Positions 33,884 through 43,481 of a stretch of 64,000 bases of DNA are shown one piece after another. Source of the DNA: Phialocephala subalpina. Its lineage: Eukaryota > Ascomycota > Leotiomycetes > Helotiales > Mollisiaceae. The first letter of the stretch is position 1; every line of letters starts with the position of its first letter. Made by a program: the position numbers and the translations under genes. The DNA lies in NCBI GenBank assembly GCA_900073065.1, contig FJOG01000005.1, positions 744,001 through 808,000 on the forward strand, written 5' to 3'. Under the pieces are notes generated by a model. It saw nothing but the letters and a program-made list of their open reading frames with translations. It made no database searches and was not told the DNA's origin.

Positions 33884-34690
33884 ATGCTTGCCGAAGACGA
33901 ACATTCTGCTGTTCACAGGCAGTTCATCCTGTGTGAATACCCTCACTCAAACAAAACAATACAGGCAATACCAAGTCTGGTAAGAAGTCTTGTGGTCGCA
34001 GTTTTCTCACGTCTCACCGACTGTCAGAGAACGGACATGGCCTGGCCTTTGTATATATCAACCATTCCATCACATCCGCGTCGCCTCTTCGTGCGCATCT
34101 GCATCCCTCAAATCAATGCCCGAGAGCCGGACGGCACCTTGGACTGTCGCGTCTCAGCGCGTCTGAAATTGGCAGAAACTTTGACAAAAGGCACCAAGCA
34201 CAGCTCACGAACACGCCATAGCGCTCTTTCAGCCTTTTCAACAAGCAGCATGCCTGTTACCCAGATCGAAATCTGGCACCATAGCCCAAGCCCGGTGGAT
34301 CGCCACTGGAGAGGCAAACTCTCACTTGGAATACGTACTAACCTATCATCTCTGTGTCCCAGAATGGCAGAAAAGGTCTTGTCAGCAAACACTTGCTGCG
34401 TGATCATCCCCCACAAGAAGTCACTCTGGGCTCATTCTCGAGCACGACTTCATGCACACATCGCTTTGGGCAGCAGCGGGTGCTTATCGTCAAAGCGTAC
34501 AATGGTTTGTCTTCTCCGTTCGTTCATTCATCATATTCATGCACAGTTGCGGCTCTTCTCGTGTCACTTTTTCCCTGCCAAGGTTTTCCCCCTTTCTTTC
34601 CATTCGGTACAGCCGTTGTTCATCAAGCAGGCAAAAGGGGGAACCCTGATTACGAGTTCTGGATCCAATCCCAACCTGGAAATCTTCTAG
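33884..34690 (+). CDS. Orphan open reading frame, doubtful
   Basis: An ATG at 33884 opens 268 codons without a stop. The translation is basic and rich in Ser, His and Arg. No domain, signal or repeated pattern is visible, and composition is unlike the neighbouring proteins. It begins only about 25 bp from the tentative start of the divergent ERF4-like gene, so it would have to share a tiny promoter. It may be a chance frame. Confidence 0.15.
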   Translation: MLAEDEHSAVHRQFILCEYPHSNKTIQAIPSLVRSLVVAVFSRLTDCQRTDMAWPLYISTIPSHPRRLFVRICIPQINAREPDGTLDCRVSARLKLAETLTKGTKHSSRTRHSALSAFSTSSMPVTQIEIWHHSPSPVDRHWRGKLSLGIRTNLSSLCPRMAEKVLSANTCCVIIPHKKSLWAHSRARLHAHIALGSSGCLSSKRTMVCLLRSFIHHIHAQLRLFSCHFFPAKVFPLSFHSVQPLFIKQAKGGTLITSSGSNPNLEIF

Positions 34691-35180
34691 AAAATGATCC
34701 ATCACAACCAGTCCTTGTGAGCGATCAATAATATATGAAGATATTTTTGTCATCTGCAGCAATCAATCATGCAGGAACTTCATCAATTTCCAAGCAAGAA
34801 ATTAGATTTCGCGTCGGTGTTCTGGTGCTAAGAGGCACGGACTTGGCGTCATACATTTTCCTCGCACAGCCTCGTACGGGATTTTTCCTCGTAGCACCTT
34901 TATCTAACAAAGTTTATCGAAAAAGTAATTTTGACAACGAAGCGGTTCCTGTGAACTTGTGAAGCCACAGACCCGGTCCTGGAAATATTGGTAATGAGAT
35001 TGCGAGTTGCAACTTATGCACTTATTTTTGCAACGGCGTCAGCCTTGTGTCGGTGTGGTGGGAACGGTAATTTGCGAACTGCACCGAGGGGAGCTATGGT
35101 GGGGTTGCATAGCTTTGATTCTCCGTGTTGAGGGGGAGAACGCGAAATTGACACGAGCTCCTTGAATCCTCGGCTTGGGG

Positions 35181-35308
35181 ATGATTTGGGAGGGGATGAT
35201 TTGGGAGGGGATGATTTGGGAGGGGATGATTTGGGAGGGGATGATTTGGGAGGGGATGATTTGGGAGGGGATGATTTGGGAGGGGATGATTTGGGACGGG
35301 ATTATTTG
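35181..35308. repeat. 15-bp minisatellite, about 8.5 units
   Basis: The unit ATGATTTGGGAGGGG repeats at 35181, 35196, 35211, 35226, 35241, 35256, 35271 and 35286, with a ninth, mutated unit at 35301. The first seven units are identical. Because 15 is a multiple of three, both strands stay open across it (GDDLG repeats on plus, IIPSQ on minus), but nothing around it looks coding. Confidence 0.95.
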
Positions 35309-35729
35309 CAAATCTTCTGTATGGCGTGCATTAGGGTGCCAGTTTTGATGGGGGCATGGATACTTTTGGGTTTTGGAGGTTCTTTGGAGCACGTCAGCAG
35401 CCTCGAGCGAGGTGGAGTGCTTACGAATGAACGATGAGGATATCAAGCGAGCCATGAAAGCATCCTGAGCTATTTGCATTCCGAGTCAGAATGATCTTGG
35501 TAATTTTTGGTAGTTTGGCGTCTTACAAAGGATAGAAGTGGGAGGAGTTCGATGCAGGGCATCTTTGTGAATCCCAGACTCTGAGATCGTCTATCCAAGC
35601 AACATACCCTCTATCTTTTACACCCGCCAAAAAGGAGCTTGCAAAGCAAAATGTCCATGTCTTAAGATGGGAAGGAACGTGATTATACACGAATTCCTCC
35701 TCAAATCTAGACCACGCCTACTATCATAG

Positions 35730-35918
35730 CTCTGGACTGGTGCTTTGTTCCGCTTCGAATCCTACCCTTGGGTTCCGGACCCAGAACCAGTCAATTCCTC
35801 TCTGATCGTTGCAATCGTGCTCTGCCTCCTCTTCGCGCTTTTCATTCTGGTCATATGCTTCACAAGAATCAAATTAAAGCCTCTAGGGGTTCTTGATGTT
35901 AATTATTGGTTTGGATGA
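35730..35918 (+). other. Possible C-terminal exon of a small membrane protein
   Basis: After a CATAG that could be a splice acceptor, 62 codons are open to TGA at 35916-35918. They encode a Pro-rich stretch (ESYPWVPDPEPV) followed by one membrane segment (LIVAIVLCLLFALFILVICF) and a short basic tail. The order recalls the 3997-4488 family (Pro-rich linker, then LCLLFGAIF). No N-terminal block or start codon was found upstream. The relationship is tentative. Confidence 0.3.
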
Positions 35919-35973
35919 GTTAACATGTTGAACTATCACTATCACTTCTGCTCACCTCCACAACCACCAGCGA

Positions 35974-36123
35974 TTTCAACCTTCCAACCTTGACAGGATA
36001 ATAGAGAAGGCTAGATTGGACTGAGTTCCTACATGCAGCAAAGTCTGTGAGGATTTGCTAACAACTACTCTCGCTTAAAGGAAGTAGGGCTGAGAAAGTC
36101 TAGGTAAGGCTGGGAGATGGAAA
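35974..36123 (+). mobile_element. MITE-like element, copy E
   Basis: The left end TTTCAACCTTCCAACCTTGA (35974-35993) is an imperfect inverse of the right end GTCTAGGTAAGGCTGGGAGA, then TGGAAA (36098-36123). The interior shows the family block (ATAATAGAGAAGGCTAGATT, then CTACATGCAGCAAAGTC). About 150 bp, non-coding. Confidence 0.55.
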
Positions 36124-36413
36124 GAGCTGAAAACTACTGACAGCATCAGCAATCAAAGCGCAGCCTCGGAGATAAGATAAACATGACCGTGAACCAATCC
36201 CTGAAGCGTGTCAACGTTTGAAAGACTGTTCTTCTAGCAAATATCTTAATAGATAACTGCAGACATATGAATCTGATAATGCCAAACTTAATTTTGTCCC
36301 CCAATTAGGTACGATAACCTGTCTGATAAATAACAAGATCTGAAGCCTCCTGATATCGAACTCTCGAACTCCAATGAACCACATATACAAAGATCGGCTC
36401 CTATGTACCAGAA

Positions 36414-36448
36414 CTCCATCCTCCATCCTCCATCCTCCATCCTCCATC
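36414..36448. repeat. (CTCCATC)5 tandem repeat
   Basis: Five exact 7-bp units lie in tandem, in the 3' flank of the histidine kinase gene. Confidence 0.9.
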
Positions 36449-36619
36449 CCATCCACCCATTCGTAACTTCATTTTTGTCCAATCTCGCACCCGCTCGCAG
36501 CCTGTTGCTCTGCCATCACCCTCTCTCGCTTCCGCTGCTCAATGCCCCGCCCGATTCCGCCTCTCCTGAACTACAACCCGCTCCGCTCAGCCCCACTCCC
36601 TCTCACTTGCCTTCCTCAC

Positions 36620-39600
36620 CTAACCAGCAAATGCCCCTCTTCCCTCCCTCTTCAAATCATCCAACATGGATCTCAAAGCTTTCATCGGCACCGGCTTCGT
36701 CAGAAACAGATCAACCCCACTACTAAACGCCTCCTGTCTCGTATTAGGATTCGCGGCTCCGGTCAAGGCGATTAAAGCGACGGGTGGGAGTGCATGTTCT
36801 TTTTCGTAGCGGCGGATGTGTTGGGTTGATTCTATGCCGGACATTATTGGCATGGAGATGTCTGTTAGGGTTGTTAGTTTTTGATAGGCGGGAGAAAGAG
36901 AGGGAAGGAAAGGGAGGCGTACCCATAAAAACAACATCGAAAGCACCACCGCACTCCCTGTACGCATTGAAAGCCTCTAACCCATTCGTCGCGGTAGCAT
37001 GATCCAACTTCAATTTTCGCATCGTTGCAATCAGTAGTTTGAGATTGATCTCGTTATCTTCAACCAACAGAACTCGGAGACCTTCTGGTTTTGGGGGTGC
37101 GACACCGAGTGTGAGGCTGAATGTGGGACTTGGGGAGGGAAGGGGGGGTTCTGTGGTGACTTCGGCGATTTCTTCGTCGGGAGCGGAGGAGGGGTTGCCG
37201 TTCGGGGTGGAAGTGTGGTTCAGAGCGGAGGTGGGAGAGAGAAGGAAAGGGTCGGCGGGTGGAGCGGTGGGGAGAGCTGGTGTGTTCGCTATCGGCGTGG
37301 GAGTCTGGGATTGAGAGTCTGTGGGTGCGGGAGCTGGCGAGGGGACGGAGAGAGAGGCGAAGTCTTTTGCGTCTGAGGTTGGGGAGGGATTCATTCCTAG
37401 CAGAGGAGACACCGTGTCCGGGAGAGGTGAAAGAGGAGATGTGACCTCGCTCTGTAGCTCGATGTCCAGATGACTTTCTGGCGAAAAGGCTTGATGGAGG
37501 ATCTTTGCGATCTTGTGAGGTCCGTATCTACACCCGTTAGTATCGGGACGCAAAAAGGGAGAATGTGGAGACTTACGGTTGCTGCAAGTAGAAAATCCTG
37601 AACCTCTGATGAGCATCCGCCTTCGGCCCAGAATGATAACTACTCGTCAACACAATAGCGACCGGCTTCTCCCCATCCTTCATATTCGAATGTTTTTGAT
37701 GATAAGTCTCAAGCATATCATCCAAACTCATCTCCCCAAGCCCCGCCTCCATGACCAGAATGACATCCGCGATAGGAGTTCCGGGAGAACAAGAACATAG
37801 TTCTTCCATCTCGTACCAGCTCGTCAAAGTACTCTGCACCGTACTCTTCAACAGCATCGCTGCTTCTGCCTCGGAACTCAGTATCCCAGTTGGAGTCTCC
37901 GCAATATCAGGAAACATATCAAAGCACTGAAGGTTAAACTTCAACCCCTTAACCGCCCTTTTCACATCACTGACCGACTTGAAACTATCCGCCTTCGGCA
38001 GTCTCTCTGTGAGCGGAATCCTAACAATCGCTTCCGTCCCCGTCCCAGGCTCGGATTGAAATTCAATCTTACCCCCAAGATCCTGCACAATCGCTTTCAC
38101 GATACTCAGACCCAATCCTGCTCCCGTAGCAAGACTGTCCTCCTGAGTAAAAGGTTTGTAGAGCTGATGCTTCAAAAACTCCTGTCCAATCCCCTTGCCC
38201 GAATCCTTCACTCTCAGAACAAGGTTTTGGCGACTCTTCGCCTTATGAGACGCAACATCCTCCTCCATCTCCATCTCTATCTTGACAAATCCTGCTTTAG
38301 TATACTTCATCGCATTACTAAAGAGATTCATCAGGACTCTCCTCCAAGCCCCGGCATCAATCTCAAACGTCCAATTAGGACGATAATGGATATCGACAAT
38401 GACAGTAACAGGTGGTTCAGAGGAACCAACAGATGCATGCCGACGGTGCCCTGCTAGACCGAGAGCCTTTTTCGAGACCGATTGTCCGGCATAGATACTT
38501 TCTATAACTTCTTCGGAAAGAATGCAGATATCTGCTTTCTCCTCCCCACCATCATCTACACTTTCTCTTCTCCCAAGTTTCTGACGTCGTTTCTTGGGGA
38601 GCCGTTTCTTATTTTTTGTTCGGCGGTTCACTTTTGAGAAGTCTAGGACGTGGTTGATGGTGTCTAACAGGACTTTTCCAGAGGCGTGGATGTTGGACAC
38701 CATGTCGGCTTGGATTTCGGTCATTTGGGTTTCTTGGAGGAATTCGACGCTGGCTAGGACGCCGTGGAGGGGAGAACGGAGTTCGTGGGAGATGCTGGAG
38801 ATGAAGTCTGTTTTCATCTTGGATAAGACCTGTGCTGAGAGTCGGGAGATCTCGGCCATGGTACTGTTTCCGAATGCAGCGAGGTATGTGATGTCCTCGA
38901 TTGGACAGAGAGTCCTGGTGGGACATGTTGACCAGACCAGCGAGCCTGAGAACCATCGCTCACGATTCTGGTCCCAAAGTGGAAACCAGAAGACACTGCG
39001 AGCACCAGGAAGCACGCTGAGTATAGCAGCAGCTTCCTGCTCTCTTGAGATCCGGTTTCGTCGTCTCACATGCTCTGATTTCGGCTTGCCCGTTCCAGCA
39101 TCCATCTGAGCATCGACCAAATTGGTCGAAGGGTTCTGATCTGATTCGCTAGCAGAAAACGAACCTTCTTCATCGAAATTGAATACCTTCCCATGAGGAT
39201 ACCTCTTGAGCAACTTCCGCAAAATTGTTTCTGGCATTCTTTGGTGCTCCTCATTTGCTTGATGACCTCGTAAGCTAGACCTCTTCCGGGTACTGAAGCC
39301 TAGGATGTTGCAGTATTTCTCCGTTCCATTGCCGTTCTGTTGGGAAAGAGGCTCTATTTTTGCTGCATCGGCATAATCTGAGTCAGATGTTCTTCTCGCT
39401 AGGTCGTCTTCACTGGTTGTCATGGCTTGGTCGGGATGGAATGCTCCTGGCGCTTTCTCATCCATGACATTCTTGTCTGAACTTCCACCGAATGAGCCAA
39501 CGCTGGCATCGAAGTAGATGACTCCTTCAACACCGATTGCTTCTCGGATGAGATTGCTTGCTCGTGCGAAGACACCCCGTACATCTGATGTGAGGATCGC

Positions 39601-40878
39601 GTTTTGCAGCTCTTTCGAAACCTCTGTTCCGACAGGGTTTTCTGCAGGTGGAAGGTCGAAGGAGACTGAGCTGTGGTGGTTCTTCTCGGGATCAGGGGTG
39701 GGGTCTGGGATAGTATCAAAGGTGGTGACTGAGCTGTTTCTCTCTTGCCATGATCTTGATACTAGTGTCGAGGGTGTAGTATCCGACGAATGTGTGTCAC
39801 CTCTCGGTACGGAGGGCCGCCCGTCGTGATATGCGTGCTGTGGAGAAGTGACTGTTGTGTCCGAGTTCGAAAGAAGAGTATCCCCTCTTGGAATTGGCGG
39901 TCTTCCATCCCCTCGTCCGGATACCGAAGGGGCTGTAGATGTCGGTGCCGAAGAGGAGGGCGATTGTGGCTGAGAATCCAAAGCATTGGCAAAGTGATGC
40001 AGACTATTTCTCGAGAAATAGTCCGTCGATTCCTGAACACCAAATTCCTTGTCTGCCAACTTCTCCAGGTTCGTCTTGTCCTTCGCACGCTTCTTTACCT
40101 CCGCGTGCTGTGTTCTGTGTCCCGTTTCCAGCCACCATTCCCTCAAAGTCGTCCTGCCTTCAATGAACAATCCAATCGCCTTGACCATTCTCTCCGCTCG
40201 GAATTGTTGCCTTTTGACTCTCCCAGCTTCTAGGTAATCCATAACCGTTACCGCCATATCCGTCAAGAATTGCAAATCACTCTCACTTAACGGTCCCCTA
40301 ACCTTATCGTCCACAACGATGTATGTCCCAATCACAATCCCATGTAGTGGCGTCTTCAACGGCACACAAGCCATAGCTCTAAGATGTGGATCCTCCGTCA
40401 CACATCTCTTATCCTTAAACCTCTCATGCTTACTCAAATCCCCAATCAACACATGGGACGGAGGATCCTCTTGACAGAACAATTTTGTGATTTCCGGTGC
40501 TATGCCTGTACCGTTCTGTATCAACCCCACTCCATGCCACAACTTATCGTCCTCATCGTCATCTTGTTGCAACGATAATCTCTGCCCGGACTCTGCGAGT
40601 ACGAATTCGGTGTCGCGTGTAGAGACTGTGATGAGACCTCGTCTGGCGTTCAATCGAAGTGCACCGAGTTGTGCGAAGGCAGTGAGGCATGGATCGCTCG
40701 AGGCTTTGGCTTTGGGTTTGAGAGCTGTGCTATCGGCGTCGTTGGAGTTGGGGCATGGGAACAATATCGGGTTATAATATCTATTCCATCAGCGATACTC
40801 ATGAGTAAGAGTGAGACACACGAACCTATAAAGCTCCCTCTCCCTCGCCGTCGCTGTGGATTTCAGCATGCAAGCCAT
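36620..40878 (-). CDS. GAF-domain hybrid sensor histidine kinase
   Basis: Four exons, 40878-40826, 40780-37577, 37527-36923 and 36861-36620 (introns 45, 49 and 61 bp), keep phase and encode 1367 residues. The start ATG at 40878 gives MACMLKST and joins RERELYRYYNP across the first intron. A GAF-like region spans roughly residues 60-210, followed by a long disordered linker. The histidine kinase core has the H-box ISSISHELRSPLHG with the phospho-His near residue 683, the ATPase N-box LMNLFSNAMKYTKAG, G1 DSGKGIG and G2 GAGLGLSIVKAI. A receiver domain at the C-terminus has LLVEDNEINLKLL, the phospho-Asp at 1288 (split by the last intron, VVFM|D), TGAA and the KP lysine. It should feed a phosphotransfer protein and response regulators. 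It is of the GAF-HK-REC hybrid type. The ligand and exact fungal HK group are not determined. Confidence 0.93.
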
Positions 40879-41953
40879 CTCGTCCTATCGTCTGGGATGA
40901 TCCAAGCTCCTCTATTCACATCTGCGCGTCCTTCAAATCAGATCCCCCGAAAATGAAAACATTAGATCATAACAGAAAGCAGGAAGAATATAGAAGAATG
41001 GGATCTGTGTCGTTGAATCTGCGCGTACTGTATGGTCACTGGACCCTTCGACAGACCAGGTGCTCTCTTTGGCTCTCGGACACATCGGGAACAGCGGGCT
41101 GAGTACGTTAAAGTTTGGCACTGCACCCTGCTGCATCTCGATTAGGTGAGCAACTAAAGTGAGACTGTGCCGCCTGCGAACTTCGCACAGAGATAAAGAG
41201 ATCGACCCAGCTCTGTTTTTTTTGTAGAAGGTGGCATGCCTCGAAAATGTTTGGAGAGGAGAGAAGCTTGGGGATGGTGGCATTTTTTGAGGTGCACTGC
41301 TGGTGCTGGTGAAAACAGGGAAATCAATGTCCGGGGTTTTGAGAGCAGGGGTCCAGCTGTCAGGCAATCACGTGCGACAGCCCGATGTGGTACCTCGAAG
41401 GATCTCGGGAGTCTTCTTCCTGCTCAATTTTTGTTCACGGTAGGTGCATTGGTCTTCTGGTCGGAAAGAGTGTTTGTTTGCATATGTGGGTTGGATCATC
41501 TAGTTGGATCTCTACAGATGACAAAGAAGCCCCTCTTCAACTAATAAGCTGGTCTGCGGACTCTCTCTTAGGAAAAGTCAGACCAAATGAACATCCAGTT
41601 GTCGAGTTAGGTATCAGAGATTGCTCCTGCCCAAGAGTTTTCCTTCAGATAACATATATATTACAAAGTATCTCAAACTAAGCTTGCTGCAGCAAATTCT
41701 AGACCTGCCGATCGAGCAAGTCCATCCTCTGACAAATCAACCTTATTGGCCTACAAACTTTCCTTAAGGGGTAACTGAAATATAGAAAATTCCCATGACA
41801 ATTCACACATGCATCAAGGAGGGGCTAGATTTGAAAGCTAGCGCTGAATCATAGCAGGTTGCAGATGTAGTATGTTCAGAAAAGCGTTGACTTGGTAATG
41901 AATGATGGGAACTGTAATATTTGAGATGTGAAGATTTTCGGTTGAGGGAGATA
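40879..41953. other. 5' flank of the histidine kinase gene up to the transposon
   Basis: This should contain the promoter and leader of the minus-strand histidine kinase gene. No specific site was recognised, and the open frames here have no domain. Confidence 0.45.
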
Positions 41954-42147
41954 CTGTACTACAGTGCCACGTCATGAGTCTGAGCCCTTATATTTTTACC
42001 CCGCACCCCATCATAATTCTAATTTACAAAAATCCATGCATCTCTACCATTTTCCGTCTGATTTAAGATCTGATTAATTCTATTGATACGCACATAAATC
42101 AACTACTTTTCGATAAAAAAATAACCCGCAAATATTGAAACCTCACT

Positions 42148-43158
42148 TCAATATTTTGTATGCCATCCCTTTGCCTCGATGCAAGCCTCAATTCGGTTAA
42201 CCATACTCTCCCCTAAATTATCAAAGACTTCCTTGTCTATTGTATCCCATGCTGCTTGTAGAGCACTTTCAAGTTGTTGTCTTGCATGTTCACTCTCACT
42301 TTTATCCGCTACAATCTCTAGAAACATCTCAAAAACTCTCTTTTTGAGCTCCCACCAAATATGCTCGATCGGGTTCAAATCGGGAGAGTAAGGAGGCCAG
42401 TCTTCGATCTGCGCAATCCCATTCTCTTCAAACCAATTGCGTACTTTGATTGCCCGATGAATAGAGGCATTATCTTGCATAAAGATATACCCAAGGTCTA
42501 AAGATTGGACTGTTGGTTTGACTTCTGCGTTAAGAACCTCCAAATAAGAGTTGGCGGAGTATCCATGTTTCTTAGACTCGAAATCTCGGTCCATAATATA
42601 AAGGTTGGTCCTCCCAGTATCCCAAAAGCATCCCCAGACTATAACTTTCATATTCTTATGACAATCGTAGGTTTGGATCATCGATTTATCCCATACTTGG
42701 TTGGCAGTTCGGAACACCCATTCGGTCTGTTTCCCCCGCCCCCGCTCCACTGAACACTCATCACTCCACATAAACATTCCCCATTCCTCTTTGTTTCTGC
42801 CCCTATTCTTCAAACACCAAGCCAACCTCTTAGCCGCATTCTCCTCTGTAAGGAACGGGCGCCTCCTAGCTTTCCAATTGTGTATGCCATATTTTTTGAG
42901 AATTCGATCGACCGTAGACTTGCTTATTCCGAGATCAAGCTTCTTTTTGAGGTCTGGGTAGTTGTCTTTCGGGTTTGCGCGTACATGTCGAAGTAATAAT
43001 CGTTCGTCTGCTTCGGTATAACACTTCGGTCCGCCGGTTCGAGGTTGGGATTCTCCATCATTGCGTAGATGAGCGAGGGAGAAGGTGCTTCGAACAGCTC
43101 CGCGGGAGCAATTTAGAGTGGCTTTGATTTCGGGGATTTTGGCGGCTTTTATGCGCAT
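42148..43158 (-). CDS. Tc1/mariner transposase
   Basis: From ATG at 43158 (MRIKAAKIPEIKA) the frame encodes 336 intact residues, the normal size for Tc1-type transposases. The N-terminal half is a paired helix-turn-helix region that binds the terminal repeats. The catalytic acidic triad is present: MWSDECSVERG, FMQDNASIH and SPDLNPIEHIW, with 35 residues between the second Asp and the Glu (DD35E as counted here). The enzyme cuts and joins the element at TA sites. The frame stays open upstream to an in-frame ATG at 43311, which lies in the duplicated segment, but that start adds unrelated residues. I prefer 43158, though a start upstream of it in the ancestral element cannot be excluded. No intron is visible. 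Confidence 0.88.
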   Translation of the reverse strand: MRIKAAKIPEIKATLNCSRGAVRSTFSLAHLRNDGESQPRTGGPKCYTEADERLLLRHVRANPKDNYPDLKKKLDLGISKSTVDRILKKYGIHNWKARRRPFLTEENAAKRLAWCLKNRGRNKEEWGMFMWSDECSVERGRGKQTEWVFRTANQVWDKSMIQTYDCHKNMKVIVWGCFWDTGRTNLYIMDRDFESKKHGYSANSYLEVLNAEVKPTVQSLDLGYIFMQDNASIHRAIKVRNWFEENGIAQIEDWPPYSPDLNPIEHIWWELKKRVFEMFLEIVADKSESEHARQQLESALQAAWDTIDKEVFDNLGESMVNRIEACIEAKGWHTKY

Positions 43159-43448
43159 GCCAATAGCAATGCCTCTTTGATATGGAGTAAGTTCATGGGA
43201 GGTCTGGGTAGTTGTCTTTCGGGTTTGCGCGTACATGTCGAAGTAATAATCGTTCGTCTGCTTCGGTATAACACTTCGGTCCGCCGGTTCGAGGTTGGGA
43301 TTCTCCATCATTGCGTAGATGAGCGAGGGAGAAGGTGCTTCGAACAGCTCCGCGGGAGCAATTTAGAGTGGCTTTGATTTCGGGGATTTTGGCGGCTTTT
43401 ATGCGCATGCCAATAGCAATGCCTCTTTGATATGGAGTAAGTTCATGG
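42949..43448. repeat. Perfect 250-bp tandem duplication inside the transposon
   Basis: Positions 42949-43198 and 43199-43448 appear identical base for base. The unit covers the 5' part of the transposase gene and its leader. Because 250 is not a multiple of three, the outer copy is out of frame with the gene and acts only as extra leader, with its own truncated frame (43193-43408). Confidence 0.95.
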
Positions 43449-43481
43449 TCCAGGATGCATGGTCACTGTGGAGTACCCGTA

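Larger units (their letters stand above)
34691..36619. other. Interval rich in simple repeats
   Basis: No full gene is supported. It contains a 15-bp minisatellite (35181-35308), a possible membrane-segment exon (35730-35918), a MITE-like element (35974-36123) and a 7-bp tandem repeat (36414-36448). The right edge is the 3' region of the hybrid histidine kinase gene. Confidence 0.5.
41954..43479 (-). mobile_element. Complete Tc1/mariner-type DNA transposon
   Basis: The element is flanked by TA on both sides (41952-41953 and 43480-43481), the target-site signature of this superfamily. Its ends are imperfect inverted repeats: left CTGTACTACAGTGCCACGTC and right (read inward) CGGGTACTCCACAGTGACCA. 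It is 1526 bp and carries one transposase gene on the minus strand. A perfect 250-bp tandem duplication (42949-43448) inflates its 5' side, so the ancestral length would be about 1276 bp. There are no signs of heavy C-to-T mutation, suggesting a fairly young insertion. Confidence 0.85.

Noticed and set aside
35181..35308. CRISPR-like array
   Set aside because: Units are contiguous 15-bp tandem repeats without spacers, in a fungal genome; a minisatellite.
35162..35479. Gly-Asp-Asp-Leu repeat protein on plus and Ile-Ile-Pro-Ser-Gln repeat protein on minus
   Set aside because: Both frames are just the two readings of a 15-bp minisatellite; no flanking coding evidence.
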